From the NCBI GenBank assembly GCA_910588155.1, contig CAJUPB010000002.1:124001-188000 (forward strand): a DNA stretch of 64,000 nt, in the 5' to 3' direction. Under the pieces are notes generated by a model that made no database searches, was not told the origin of the DNA, and worked only from the letters and a program-made list of their open reading frames with translations. Below, piece after piece: positions 25,844-35,158 of the stretch (positions within the stretch are counted from its first letter, which is position 1; the number at the start of each line of letters is the position of its first letter). Source of the DNA: an uncultured Christensenellaceae bacterium (GTDB lineage Bacteria; Bacillota; Clostridia; Christensenellales; Pumilibacteraceae). The translations under genes and the position numbers were made by a program.

Positions 25844-26920
25844 ATGGCATTCAATATTTACGATACTCACACGTTGCTTATGGCGGTGGAAAGCCTTTCG
25901 CCCGTCAGCTCGTTTTTGAGGGATAGATACTTCCCCACGAACGATGCAACCGACGTGTTCTCTACGACCGACGTCCTCGTGGAATACAAGGACGGAAACA
26001 AGAAGCTCGCACCCTTCGTCGCACCGAGGAAAGGCGGCGTGACCATTCTGCGCAAAGGTTATACGGTCGACCGCTACACGCCCCCTCGCATTGCGCCTAA
26101 ACGCGCACTGACAATCGACGACCTCACGAGAAAAGGGTTCGGCGAAGCGTTATTCTCCAAACTCACGCCCGCAGAGCGTCAGACCGCACTTTTGCTTAAG
26201 GACTTCGACGAAATGGGCGAGTCGATAACCCGGCGCGAAGAGGCGATGGCAGCGGAAACCCTGCTCACGAACGGATGCATCATGAAGCACATCGCGGACG
26301 ACGCAAGCGAAGGCGAAGATATGTCCATACAATTCTACAAGGGAAGCTCGAACCCCGCCGTATACACGCCGAAGACCGACTGGGATAAAACCGGCGCGGA
26401 CATTCTGGGCGATATTTTCGTTGTCGCGGAGATGCTCGCGGCGAAAGGACTGCCCGCAAGCGACCTTCTCGTAAGTCCGGACGTGGGCGATGCGATTTTG
26501 CACGATGAGACCATTCTCAAACTGCTCGACAACCGCAACGTAAACGTGGGCGGTATCGACCCTCAGCAGTTGCCCGCAGGCGTGACCAAAATCGCGCGTC
26601 TGAACGCCAAGGGACACGTCGTCGACGTTCTGCAGTATTCGGCATCCTATACGGACGACCAAGACAAAGACCGTCACTTCATCCCTTCGGGTAAAGCAAT
26701 TCTCACCGCGCCCGGATGCGGCAGAACGCTCTACGGTGCGGTTTCGCAACTCGAACAGTCGGACGGCGTGTTCCACACCTACGCCGGGCGTCGCATTCCC
26801 AAGTATTACAGCGACGTTCCTTCGAATACCCGCGAGGTCTATCTGACCAGTCGCCCGCTGATAATTCCGAACCACAAAAACAGTTGGTACGTTATCAACG
26901 CGATTAACGCGCAGGATTAA
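25844..26920 (+). CDS. Major capsid protein, lambda gpE type
   Basis: The 358-residue protein matches the gpE family. It has FLRDRYFP near residue 24, IAPKRALTIDDL near 86, an E-loop-containing N-terminal region, and the C-terminal AVSQLEQSDGVFHTYAGRR and SRPLIIPN segments. It forms the icosahedral shell. Gene order portal-protease-D-E supports the assignment. GGGAGG precedes the ATG. Confidence 0.92.
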   Translation: MAFNIYDTHTLLMAVESLSPVSSFLRDRYFPTNDATDVFSTTDVLVEYKDGNKKLAPFVAPRKGGVTILRKGYTVDRYTPPRIAPKRALTIDDLTRKGFGEALFSKLTPAERQTALLLKDFDEMGESITRREEAMAAETLLTNGCIMKHIADDASEGEDMSIQFYKGSSNPAVYTPKTDWDKTGADILGDIFVVAEMLAAKGLPASDLLVSPDVGDAILHDETILKLLDNRNVNVGGIDPQQLPAGVTKIARLNAKGHVVDVLQYSASYTDDQDKDRHFIPSGKAILTAPGCGRTLYGAVSQLEQSDGVFHTYAGRRIPKYYSDVPSNTREVYLTSRPLIIPNHKNSWYVINAINAQD

Positions 26921-26934
26921 AGGAGGGCGTATTT

Positions 26935-27288
26935 ATGGTGCAGATTATCAAAGGCTCTTACGGGATGCGCGTCGGCAAAACGATTAAACCCGTAAGCGCA
27001 AACGACGGTCCCGTCGAATTGCCCAAGGAAGAAGAGGAAAGGCTTATCAGTCTCGGCGTTGCGGTTAAAGTTGCCGCCAATGCCGGAGACGAACCGAATA
27101 ACGGAGAGCAAAAGCCGAACAAACCCGCAAGCAAAAAAGGCAAGGGTAAAGGCAAAACGAACACCGAAGAGGAAAACAACGACGAGAACCCCGAAGGCGA
27201 CGGAGACGAGACTCCCGACGACGGAGACGAAGAGGAAACGCCCGCAGACGAACTGCCCGAATTCGATGCGGCTGATGCTGTCGTTTGA
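26935..27288 (+). CDS. Head-module protein with acidic low-complexity tail
   Basis: The 117-residue protein has a short globular N-terminal part (about 1-45) and a long Lys-then-Glu/Asp-rich low-complexity tail. Its place between the capsid gene and the connector genes is typical of head accessory proteins, but the exact role is not recognised. The stop overlaps a TTG start of the next gene (TTGA). Confidence 0.6.
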   Translation: MVQIIKGSYGMRVGKTIKPVSANDGPVELPKEEEERLISLGVAVKVAANAGDEPNNGEQKPNKPASKKGKGKGKTNTEEENNDENPEGDGDETPDDGDEEETPADELPEFDAADAVV

Positions 27289-27602
27289 GTAAATTCACGG
27301 AAATGGTCGCAGCCGACAGGGATGACATCTTTCTTGACCTTGACGTATTCGGCGAACGCCACCGCATAGAAGGTAAGACGATAACGGCGGTACTCGATGA
27401 GTCCGAAAACGAAGAATCGGGAGCCGCCTCAATCGGTCTTACAGAATACGACCTCGTCGTATTTGCAAAAGCGGAGGATTTGCCGAAACGGCGACCTGTG
27501 GGCGAAAGTCTGAATGTCGACGGGCGGGAATTCAGCATTGTGGCGTGGCGCGAGGATTGCGGTATTGCCGAAATTCAACTGGCGCAACAAACCGCAGGAT
27601 AA
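27285..27602 (+). CDS. Head-tail connector protein
   Basis: The 105-residue protein resembles the small connector (gpFII/XkdH-like) proteins of Clostridia phages. It has FLDLDVFGERHRIEGKTI, then EYDLVVFAKAEDLPKRRPVGESL and a C-terminal beta segment. It starts with TTG, overlapping the previous stop, with only a weak ribosome site, so coupled translation is likely. It should join the filled head to the tail. Confidence 0.68.
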   Translation: MSKFTEMVAADRDDIFLDLDVFGERHRIEGKTITAVLDESENEESGAASIGLTEYDLVVFAKAEDLPKRRPVGESLNVDGREFSIVAWREDCGIAEIQLAQQTAG

Positions 27603-27614
27603 CGGAGGTAGGCG

Positions 27615-28178
27615 ATGACCATTGTGCAATGCATAGAAAAAATAGCCGAATGGCTGAATAAAAACGTATGCCCGAAGATAAAACTGAAACGGCCGAACGA
27701 CGAAGAGCAGGGAGACACTTATTCATACGAAGAAGTAAACCCTACGGCGTTTCCGATGCTACTCCCCGGAAACGATAAGCTCGCCGCGGGGACGGATATG
27801 CAGTTTCCGTCAATACTGGTTCAGCTTTTAGAGGGAGCGCAGGATTTAACAAAATCGAATGACAGAATGAGCCTTCAGTTGAGTTTTGTCGTTTGGAATC
27901 CGGGAGCGCATCCGACTGAAAGCGAGACCGGAAAGTTTCAGCGTTCGGCAGACGGATGGAAAGACGTGTGGAGTTTTCTCGACCGCACACTTGCGGAGAT
28001 AGAAAACGCCGAATACTTGGACGGGATACGGTTTGTTAAAGAGGCCGGCGTGAAATACGGCCAATATACAAAAGACGGGCAGATAGCGGACACCTATCCG
28101 TACTTTTACGCATGGGCGACCATAACCATCGAGCGCGGGCTTAACCGCACGGGTGCCGCGTACTCGGAGCATTTATAA
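27615..28178 (+). CDS. Tail completion/neck protein candidate
   Basis: The 187-residue protein lies between the connector and tail sheath genes, where the tail terminator is usually encoded. It has FPSILVQLLEG and LSFVVWNPGAHP segments and a Trp-rich C-terminal half (YFYAWATITIERG). This agrees with phage neck proteins that read out tail length. Assignment rests mostly on position. GGAGGT precedes the ATG. Confidence 0.65.
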   Translation: MTIVQCIEKIAEWLNKNVCPKIKLKRPNDEEQGDTYSYEEVNPTAFPMLLPGNDKLAAGTDMQFPSILVQLLEGAQDLTKSNDRMSLQLSFVVWNPGAHPTESETGKFQRSADGWKDVWSFLDRTLAEIENAEYLDGIRFVKEAGVKYGQYTKDGQIADTYPYFYAWATITIERGLNRTGAAYSEHL

Positions 28179-28196
28179 AAAATTTGGAGGTTAAAA

Positions 28197-29669
28197 ATGG
28201 CGGAATACAAATACGGCGTTTACGGTTCTCTCGGTACGGATATAGTGCAGAGCGCGTCGCAGGCATCCGTTGTGCCGGTCTATTTCGGAACGGCCCCGGT
28301 AAACTTGCTGACGGACTACAAGGGAGCAGTTAACACGCCCATCAAAATCTACAATTTAAGCGAAGCAAAGAGCAAACTCGGACACTTCGCAGACGCTACG
28401 CTGTGGGGTAAATACACTCTGTGCGAAGCAATAGAGGCGCACTTCAATAACGCGAACGGCAATATCGGGCCTATTTACGTTATCAACGTGCTTGACCCCG
28501 ACAAACACAAAGCCGAGCAAGCGGTAACCGTGCCGCTTACGTTTGCGAACCGAAAGGCGAGCGTCGTAACGACCGGAATCATCATCGCCACGTTCGCAAT
28601 CGAGGGAAAGGTACTCGGTACGGATTACACGTTAAGTTATAACGCCGACACTGGAGTGCTTACGGTTACGGATATCAGCACGACGGAAATAAAGAATGCG
28701 ACCGCGTCTTATTCGGAAATAGACTTCGATGCCATAACGGCAGACGATGTCGTGGGTGGCACGGACAGCGAGGGCGTGACGAGCGGTATCGCCAGTCTGC
28801 GACTCGTTTATCAAAATTACGATGCGATACCCACATACGTCGCCGCGCCCGGCTGGTCGGAGAATCCCACCGTTTATAAGGCACTGGTGGCGGCATCGCA
28901 AGGAATTAACGACCACTGGAGCGCGTTCGTGTTTGCGGATATTCCCACGGATGAAGCGGCCACAATCGACGCGGCAATCAAATGGAAGAAAGACAACGGC
29001 TACAATTCGGGTTTCTCGAAGGTGTTCTGGCCCAAGGTTAAAGGAAATAAAGCCGTCTACCATCTTTCGACCCTCGCGCTTGTGGAAAAAGTGCGTTGCG
29101 ATACGGGGAACGACAGCGTCCCCTACGAGACGTGCGCAAACAAGGCAATACCCGTTTCGGGACTGTACATCAGCGCAAGCTCGAAGCTGGTGGGTTACGA
29201 CCGTCCGGATGCGAACAAACTGACGGCGGCGGGTCTTACGACCGCAATCTACTGGGAGAGCAACTGGCGTGTATGGGGCGACCATACGGCGGCCTACGAT
29301 TACGACGGAGAGTACAACGCAAGAGAGATTTTCGACTCGAACATTCTGATGCTTTTCTATATCACGAACAGTTTTCAGAAAGAATGGGGTTCGACAATCG
29401 ATAAGCCGATGACGCTGGCGTTACGCGACACCATCCTCAACCGCGAGCAGGAAAAACTGGAAATGCTCGTTTCCAAGGGTGCGCTTATCGGTTCGCCCAC
29501 GATTAAGCTCGCAACGGGGAGCGCGGGTTCGAGCGAGGCATCGGACATTTTAATCGCCAATTTCGAGTGGCACGTTTCGGCAACGGTAACGCCTCCGCTT
29601 AAGGCGGCGACCGTGGTGGTAAGTTACACCGATGCGGGATTTCAAATACTTTACGGAGGTGAAGAATAA
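28197..29669 (+). CDS. Contractile tail sheath protein
   Basis: The 490-residue protein is a sheath subunit of a contractile (myovirus) tail, as in P2 gpFI. It starts with the conserved GVYGSLGTDIVQ region and contains VPVYFGTAPVN. A C-terminal core (SNWRVWGDHTAAYD, ITNSFQKEWG) follows, and it ends with FEWHVSATVTPPLKAATVVV, the donor-arm region of sheath proteins. Its presence identifies the phage as myovirus type. It overlaps the tube gene by one base. Confidence 0.92.
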   Translation: MAEYKYGVYGSLGTDIVQSASQASVVPVYFGTAPVNLLTDYKGAVNTPIKIYNLSEAKSKLGHFADATLWGKYTLCEAIEAHFNNANGNIGPIYVINVLDPDKHKAEQAVTVPLTFANRKASVVTTGIIIATFAIEGKVLGTDYTLSYNADTGVLTVTDISTTEIKNATASYSEIDFDAITADDVVGGTDSEGVTSGIASLRLVYQNYDAIPTYVAAPGWSENPTVYKALVAASQGINDHWSAFVFADIPTDEAATIDAAIKWKKDNGYNSGFSKVFWPKVKGNKAVYHLSTLALVEKVRCDTGNDSVPYETCANKAIPVSGLYISASSKLVGYDRPDANKLTAAGLTTAIYWESNWRVWGDHTAAYDYDGEYNAREIFDSNILMLFYITNSFQKEWGSTIDKPMTLALRDTILNREQEKLEMLVSKGALIGSPTIKLATGSAGSSEASDILIANFEWHVSATVTPPLKAATVVVSYTDAGFQILYGGEE

Positions 29670-30175
29670 TGGCATGGGTTGACCAGAAAAACGGACTCGT
29701 CGCGGATACCGTTTACTGCGACAACGAACTTGTCGCAAAAGACGTAGCGTTCAAACTTCCGGAAATCGCATTTGCAACGGCTGAAAGTCAGGCGATGGGC
29801 GCGATGGAAACACCGCTCATCGGACTGGTTGAGGCTATGGAGGCGACATTTACTAAAATCGGGACCGACCTCGGACTGGTTAAAGCGTCGACCCCCGAAA
29901 AGCACAACTACGAAATTCGTTACGTTCAAAACAACATATCCGGCGACGGCGCATCCGCACCCGTGGGGTGTAAAGCGTTTATAACCGGTGTGCCGAAAGG
30001 CGTCCCCGCCGTGGAAGGCGAGGTCGGGAGCGGCAGCGAACACGAAATCGCGCTTGCGGTTTATCGTTATCAGCTTTACGTGAACGGCGAAGAACTCCTC
30101 TGTGTCGACAAATTAAATTCGATTTGTCGCATCAACGGAAAGGACTACTTCTCCGAAATCGCAAAGCACCTGTAA
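29669..30175 (+). CDS. Tail tube protein, P2 FII-like
   Basis: The 168-residue protein directly follows the sheath gene and shows P2 FII-type tube features. KDVAFKLPEIAFATAE is near the N-terminus, MEATFTKIG follows, and the strand-rich end has YRYQLYVNGEELLCVDKLN. It polymerises into the inner tube through which DNA passes. A strong hairpin follows the gene. Confidence 0.9.
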   Translation: MAWVDQKNGLVADTVYCDNELVAKDVAFKLPEIAFATAESQAMGAMETPLIGLVEAMEATFTKIGTDLGLVKASTPEKHNYEIRYVQNNISGDGASAPVGCKAFITGVPKGVPAVEGEVGSGSEHEIALAVYRYQLYVNGEELLCVDKLNSICRINGKDYFSEIAKHL

Positions 30176-30201
30176 TCAAAAAAAATATAAAAAAATGACG
30201 A

Positions 30202-30228
30202 CCCCCGGATGCGTGGATGCTCCGGGGG
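30202..30228 (+). terminator. Strong hairpin after the tube gene (partial terminator)
   Basis: CCCCCGGA pairs with TCCGGGGG across an 11-nt loop. It is followed by a weak T-rich stretch (AAATTTT) rather than a long T-run. It lies between the abundant tube gene and the low-level chaperone gene. A partial terminator or mRNA 3' end stabiliser would fit that change in demand. Confidence 0.6.
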
Positions 30229-30248
30229 TAAATTTTAAGGAGACCATT

Positions 30249-30608
30249 ATGGAAAAATTAAAACTTTTGCACCCCATAAAAATCAACGGAAAAGAGGTCA
30301 AGGAACTGACCTACGATGCGAACGAAATCACGTCGGAGGCGTTTATTGCCGCCGAAGCTCGCAAATTCAGAGCGGCGGGCAGGCAAGGTGTAACGGCCGG
30401 AGCATTAGAGATGGACTACTCGATGCACCTTCAGCTCGGCTTTGCCGCCATTGTGGCGGTAAACCCCGAAATCGACTACAATGACCTGTCTCGCTTGAAA
30501 GGCGCGGACGTTGCCGCAGTAGTGAGAATCGGCAGAAATTTTATTATGCCGTCGGCGGTCGAAGAGTCGACGGACGACTTACAGGAAAACACGTCCGGAA
30601 ACGAATAA
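30249..30608 (+). CDS. Tail assembly chaperone, gpE-like
   Basis: The 119-residue protein lies between tube and tape measure genes, the conserved place of the tail assembly chaperone (gpE). LHPIKINGKEVKELTYDANEI near the N-terminus is typical of the family. AAGGAG precedes the ATG at 30249. The -1 frame continues past its stop as a 59-codon extension, as in P2 E+E'. The chaperone binds the tape measure protein during tail assembly. Confidence 0.75.
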   Translation: MEKLKLLHPIKINGKEVKELTYDANEITSEAFIAAEARKFRAAGRQGVTAGALEMDYSMHLQLGFAAIVAVNPEIDYNDLSRLKGADVAAVVRIGRNFIMPSAVEESTDDLQENTSGNE

Positions 30609-30781
30609 GAGATTACGCCCGCATCTTCCACACCCCCACGACTGAGCTGGAACGGATGCGGCTTATTGATTTTGCGATGGAGTATGCCGATGCAGCCGAA
30701 CAGCTGACGCAAGAGCAGAACGAACGAAAGCGCAATATGGCGGCGCAAATGGCAAGGGGGAGAAATCGCAGAAGGAGGTAA
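30602..30781 (+). CDS. Tail chaperone -1 frame extension (E'-like)
   Basis: This -1 frame is open from within the chaperone gene to a TAA at 30781 and has no well-placed start. It encodes RDYARIFHTPTTELERMR...EYADAAEQLTQEQ and ends in a basic tail. Tape measure chaperones in long-tailed phages are normally made as a short and a -1 frameshifted long form, which fits this layout. No canonical heptamer is obvious. Candidate slip sites are GGAAAAC near 30584-30590 and GGAAACG near 30597-30603. The start coordinate is only where the frame leaves the upstream gene. Confidence 0.6.
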   Translation, partial: RIRDYARIFHTPTTELERMRLIDFAMEYADAAEQLTQEQNERKRNMAAQMARGRNRRRR

Positions 30782-30784
30782 CTC

Positions 30785-33253
30785 GTGGCGAACAATAACA
30801 AGGTTCTTCAAACGGTAGTAGAAATCGCCGGGAGTACCTCGCCCACTTTAGGGAATGCGGTATCGAAAGCGGTTAAAATGTTAGGCAACGTGAACGTGGC
30901 GGCGTTAGCAGCCTCCGCCGCTGGCGTTGCCGCCGTTGTCGGCATCGCAAAAGCCGCAGTAAAGGCTACGAAAGAACTCGTTAATCTGGGTACGGAATTC
31001 GATAACGTAAGCGACACAATCCGAATCGGCACGGGCGCAACGGGAGAGGCTCTCGATGCGCTGATGGACGACTTCGACGCAGTTTACGGCTCTGTTCCGA
31101 CCACTATGGATAACGCGGCAACTGCGATAGCAAATTACAATACGATGCTCGGCTTGACCGGGGAAGATTTACAAAACATTTCACGACAAGCGATACAGGT
31201 CGCGGACTTGCTGGGAGACGACCTCGAAGGGGTTATCGAGTCGAGCAGTCACGCTTTCCAGCAATGGAACATTGACGCGGAAGATATGGGCGACGCTATG
31301 GATTTTGTATTCAAAGTGAGCCAGTCAACGGGCGTGGGGTTTTCTAAGTTGATGGAGAACGTGCAGACCTACGGTCCGCAACTGCGTGATATGGGATATT
31401 CGTTTGAGGAAGCGACGACGCTTATAGGGCAGTTGGAAAAGCAAGGCGTTAATACCACCGAAGTGCTGGCGGCCATGAAGAAAGGCGTGACAATGCTGGC
31501 GAACGAGGGGATAGGCGCGGCTGACGGTTTGCAGATGTACATAGACGCAATCGTCAACGCAAAGGACGAGACGAACGCAACGGCGATAGCCGCCGAGATT
31601 TTCGGCACGAGAGCTGCATCCACAATGTCCTCGGCAATTCGAGACGGGACGCTTGATATCGAAGCGTTAACTGCCACACTACAAGAAAACGGTGAAACCA
31701 TAACGAAATGCGCCGAGGATACATACGATTTCACGGAGCGTTTGCAGATTTTCAAACAACGGGCGCAGATTGCACTTGAGCCGTTGGCAAATACGATGTT
31801 CGATACTTTGAACGACTTGATGCCGATAGTTGCAGACCTTATGGATGAACTACTGCCCGTTATTTCCGAAATGACGGAAATGCTCACGCCGTTAATCGCA
31901 GATGTAGTGACCGAGATAGCTCCGCTTTTATCGGAGCTTTTGAAGCCGTTAATGCAAATAGCGAAATCGCTTTTGACGAAAATAATTCCACCGCTGGTCA
32001 AAATAATTACGGCCGTTCTTCCGGTCGTTATAGAGCTGGTGGATGCGATAGCCTTAGTCCTTGAACCCGTGTTCGATTTGCTGGGCGCGGTGCTTCCGAT
32101 TATCGCTGAGCTTTTGAGTGCAGTGATGTCAATCGTTAGCAAAATTCTCGCAAAAGTTTTGCCGATTGTGGAGCAGATACTTTCGATAGTTATGCCGATA
32201 TTAACGTCCATAATCGAGGCGGTTCTGCCGGTTTTAATCAATTTGCTGGAAACGCTTTCGCCGGTGCTGGACATAGTACTTTCGCTTTTAGACCCCATAC
32301 TCGACATTTGTATGGCGATTTTGAAACCGCTTCTGCAATTGGTAACCGCCATATTAAAGCCGTTGATTTCGCTAATTCAGACGCTCATAGCGAAAGCGTT
32401 AAAACCGCTTGAGCCTATTCTGCAGACGGTATCCGATTTATTCAGCGGAGTGCTGGGCGCGGCTCTTAGCGTGGTAACGCCGCTCATTCAGATGATAACC
32501 GACGTGCTGTCGGGGTTGATTGACTTTATAACAAACGTGTTCCAAGGCAACTGGTCGGGCGCGTGGGAGGCCATAGCGGGCATTTTCTCCGGCATCTGGA
32601 ACGGAATAGTCGGCTTTTTCAAAGGCGTTATAAACGGCTTGATAGGAATAGTCGAAACGGGCATCAATGCGATAATCAGCGTTATAAACGGTGTGACCGG
32701 GGGACTGAGCAAAGTGTGGACATGGACGGGAATCCCCGCCATTCCCGAAATACCGAAGGTTTCCTTGCCGAGACTTGCAACTGGTGGCTTTACGGACGGA
32801 ATAAGCATAGCGGGCGAGGAAGGCCCCGAAGCTGTTATTTCTTTTGACCCGGCATACCATGAAGAGAACGTCCAATACTGGGCCCAAGCGGGAAAGATAC
32901 TCGGCGTTCTCGATGCGGTGGAGATGAGCGATGAAGCGCGGGCAGAAATAACCGCAGCCATTCAAACGCTTGACGTTTCTGTTTCGAGCGAAGAAACGCC
33001 GCTAAGCAAGGCAAGCGAACTGCTCGCTATGGAAGGGTTCTCGCTTGGTGGTTTGACCGAGACGACCGTCATTTATTACGATTTAAGCGGTTTGACGTGG
33101 TCGCCGCAGATTGACGTTCAGAACGCGGAAAAACTGGATGCCGAAGACATAGTAGAGAAACTGAAAGAATGCGGTAGCGAATTCTTAGACTGGCTCGAAG
33201 AGTGGCTGGCATTAAGGGAGGGTGGACGATATGACCGTGTCTCGGTATATTGA
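30785..33253 (+). CDS. Tail tape measure protein
   Basis: The 822-residue protein sets tail length. Its N-terminal region (about 45-350) matches the phage tape measure minor tail domain, with GLTGEDLQNISRQAIQVADLLG and EIFGTRAASTMSSAI. A long hydrophobic helical middle, rich in Leu, Ile, Val and Pro, covers about 330-600. A Trp-rich region with GNWSGAWEAIAGIFSGIWNG lies near 590. GTG is used as the start with AAGGAGGT upstream. The length suggests a tail of moderate length. Confidence 0.92.
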   Translation: MANNNKVLQTVVEIAGSTSPTLGNAVSKAVKMLGNVNVAALAASAAGVAAVVGIAKAAVKATKELVNLGTEFDNVSDTIRIGTGATGEALDALMDDFDAVYGSVPTTMDNAATAIANYNTMLGLTGEDLQNISRQAIQVADLLGDDLEGVIESSSHAFQQWNIDAEDMGDAMDFVFKVSQSTGVGFSKLMENVQTYGPQLRDMGYSFEEATTLIGQLEKQGVNTTEVLAAMKKGVTMLANEGIGAADGLQMYIDAIVNAKDETNATAIAAEIFGTRAASTMSSAIRDGTLDIEALTATLQENGETITKCAEDTYDFTERLQIFKQRAQIALEPLANTMFDTLNDLMPIVADLMDELLPVISEMTEMLTPLIADVVTEIAPLLSELLKPLMQIAKSLLTKIIPPLVKIITAVLPVVIELVDAIALVLEPVFDLLGAVLPIIAELLSAVMSIVSKILAKVLPIVEQILSIVMPILTSIIEAVLPVLINLLETLSPVLDIVLSLLDPILDICMAILKPLLQLVTAILKPLISLIQTLIAKALKPLEPILQTVSDLFSGVLGAALSVVTPLIQMITDVLSGLIDFITNVFQGNWSGAWEAIAGIFSGIWNGIVGFFKGVINGLIGIVETGINAIISVINGVTGGLSKVWTWTGIPAIPEIPKVSLPRLATGGFTDGISIAGEEGPEAVISFDPAYHEENVQYWAQAGKILGVLDAVEMSDEARAEITAAIQTLDVSVSSEETPLSKASELLAMEGFSLGGLTETTVIYYDLSGLTWSPQIDVQNAEKLDAEDIVEKLKECGSEFLDWLEEWLALREGGRYDRVSVY

Positions 33254-33455
33254 TTATACGACCCGACTGGGCGACACGTTCGACGAACTCGCTCTTCAGG
33301 TCTACAATAACGAAAAGATGGCATCGGAAATCATAGCCGCAAATCCGGACTATGCGGATGTGATTATTTTTGACGAAGAGGTAACGCTCCGCATCCCGGT
33401 CTTTGACGAAACGGCAACGCCGGAAACTCTCGCGCCGTGGAGGACTGCCGAATGA
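33231..33455 (+). CDS. Tail protein X (LysM-like)
   Basis: The 74-residue protein resembles P2 gpX. It has RLGDTFDELALQVYNNEKMASEIIAANPDYADV followed by a Leu-Arg-Ile-Pro end, a LysM-type fold that attaches the tube end to the baseplate hub. GGGAGG precedes the ATG at 33231, and the gene overlaps both neighbours. Confidence 0.82.
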   Translation: MTVSRYIDYTTRLGDTFDELALQVYNNEKMASEIIAANPDYADVIIFDEEVTLRIPVFDETATPETLAPWRTAE

Positions 33456-34372
33456 AGCTGATTTATAACGGCGTCGACATAACGCCGAGGGTTTTCATTA
33501 ACCGATGCGAACATGAGACGTTCGCCGAGAAAAGAGCCGATAGGCTTTTAATTCGTTTTGTCGATAGCGGCAATAGGTGGAATGCTTGGCAGCCTAAAAG
33601 CGGAGATACCATAAGATACCAAAACAAAGCGGCCGACACCGGAGTGATGCACATTACGCGCGTCTCTCCGGCGAACGGTTTAATTACATTTTGTGCATCG
33701 GCTATGCCACCGACAGGCGAGATAGTGAAGAATCGTGCGTGGGAGAACATCCGACTTTTGAAGATAGGTGAAGACATCGCCGCCGAGCATGGTCTCAAAT
33801 TCCAATCTTACGGGGTAACGGATAGGGTTTACTCTTACATACGGCAAGACAATCAATCGGATTTTGATTTTTTGCAGATGCGGTGTCTGCTTGAGGGATG
33901 CGCGATGGTTGTTTACAACGGTCGACTGGTTATATACGACGAGCAGGCAAGAGAAAGCGCACGGGCAACTACGCGCATAAAAATAGGCGCAGACGGCGTG
34001 TTTGAGTTTTCGGACCGTTCGGGCGAAGCGTACAGCTCTGCGGAGATATCGTCGGGAGAGTATGCCGGCGTGTTTTATGCAGATAACGTGCGAACGGGCA
34101 GGGTACTGCGTCCTCGGCAGCCGATAGAATGCGTCAGCAACGAAGAGGCTCTGCGGTTTGCCCGCGGCATCCTTCGAGACGCGAATAAAAACGCTTATAC
34201 GGGCAATTTTAGACGACAGCTGACCTGTGATTATGCCGCGGGTAGCGTGGTCGAAATCGAGAATGCAAAAGCAAGCAAATGGAACGGGCGAGTGTTCATT
34301 ACGCGCACCCGGATGGATTACGTAAAAGGCGAAATAAAAATATTTTTTCGCAAACCGCTGGAGGGTTATTGA
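33452..34372 (+). CDS. Baseplate hub protein, late control gene D-like
   Basis: The 306-residue protein matches the gpD/VgrG-like hub family. It has a beta-rich N-terminal half with FVDSGNRWNAWQPKSGDTI and a central region, VYSYIRQDNQSDFDFLQMRCLLEGC, that is typical of gpD hubs. The C-terminal part ends KGEIKIFFRKPLEGY. It forms the central hub below the tube. GGAGG precedes the ATG at 33452, and the stop overlaps the next ATG. Confidence 0.85.
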   Translation: MKLIYNGVDITPRVFINRCEHETFAEKRADRLLIRFVDSGNRWNAWQPKSGDTIRYQNKAADTGVMHITRVSPANGLITFCASAMPPTGEIVKNRAWENIRLLKIGEDIAAEHGLKFQSYGVTDRVYSYIRQDNQSDFDFLQMRCLLEGCAMVVYNGRLVIYDEQARESARATTRIKIGADGVFEFSDRSGEAYSSAEISSGEYAGVFYADNVRTGRVLRPRQPIECVSNEEALRFARGILRDANKNAYTGNFRRQLTCDYAAGSVVEIENAKASKWNGRVFITRTRMDYVKGEIKIFFRKPLEGY

Positions 34373-34605
34373 TGGTACAACGCGGAGAAATAAGTACGAT
34401 AGAAGAACGGCCGCTCGACAAAGACGGCAATCCCACCCTTGCGCGTGTACTTTCCGAGCATTCGGGCGTGATAACAAAGCCGCTGACTATTCCGCGCGAC
34501 TTACGCGCCGGAGCTTTGCATAAAGGTGTGCGGGTTATTTTCGTTGAGTTCGCGGACCGTTCGGGGGCAATTCTGATGAGAGCGGACGGGGAGACCGAAG
34601 GCTAA
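34372..34605 (+). CDS. Small baseplate protein, possible gpV-like OB domain
   Basis: The 77-residue protein is beta-rich. LARVLSEHSGVITKPLTIP is followed by LHKGVRVIFVEFADRSGAIL, which resembles a compact OB-like domain of baseplate spike proteins. It lacks a long beta-helix spike. The assignment rests on position after the hub gene. Confidence 0.5.
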   Translation: MVQRGEISTIEERPLDKDGNPTLARVLSEHSGVITKPLTIPRDLRAGALHKGVRVIFVEFADRSGAILMRADGETEG

Positions 34606-34614
34606 GGAGGCATT

Positions 34615-35148
34615 ATGGCGAGAACGGCAACATTCACGACTGCACTCGGCACAAAGGTGTGGGAGATTACGGCGAAGAGCGTAAAAGATTTTAGTGGGTT
34701 CACTACGAGCTATGAACTGGAAGCTGAAAAGAACAATGCGGTAGAGGGTTCTCCGCTTAGCAATATTCGCGGACTGAAAAAGCAGACGGTGTCCTTCTCG
34801 TCTACGCTGAACGCGCATTTTGACGTTGACGTTCGCGCCGAAATGGAAAACTGGAAAAGCTGGATAGGTCAAACGGGAATTCTGAAAATAGGCGGGCAGA
34901 CTTACGGCCCGAACTTTATTCTGACAAAAGTCAAGGCGGCGAATACCCAAATAGATAACGCCGGTAGATTTCGGTATTCAAAGCTGACATTTACGTTTGA
35001 AGAAAGCGACGAGACGCTAAGCGCGAGTATAACGGCGGCAGCGGAGAGCGCAAACGCGGCCGGTTCTTCGGCTGTAGGCGTTACGTGTTCGACAGCGAAG
35101 AAATCGTTGCTGAAGAGTAAAAACCCGGCGTTACAATCGCGTTTATAA
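34615..35148 (+). CDS. Baseplate/tail protein of unknown family
   Basis: The 177-residue protein lies between hub and gp25-like genes. It has TALGTKVWEITAKSVKDFSGF, a WKSWIGQTGILKIGGQTYGP segment, and an Ala/Ser-rich C-terminal tail. The WxxWIGxxG segment suggests a hub-associated beta protein. Its specific role is unknown. AAGGAGG precedes the ATG. Confidence 0.6.
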   Translation: MARTATFTTALGTKVWEITAKSVKDFSGFTTSYELEAEKNNAVEGSPLSNIRGLKKQTVSFSSTLNAHFDVDVRAEMENWKSWIGQTGILKIGGQTYGPNFILTKVKAANTQIDNAGRFRYSKLTFTFEESDETLSASITAAAESANAAGSSAVGVTCSTAKKSLLKSKNPALQSRL

Positions 35149-35158
35149 GGAGGCTGAT

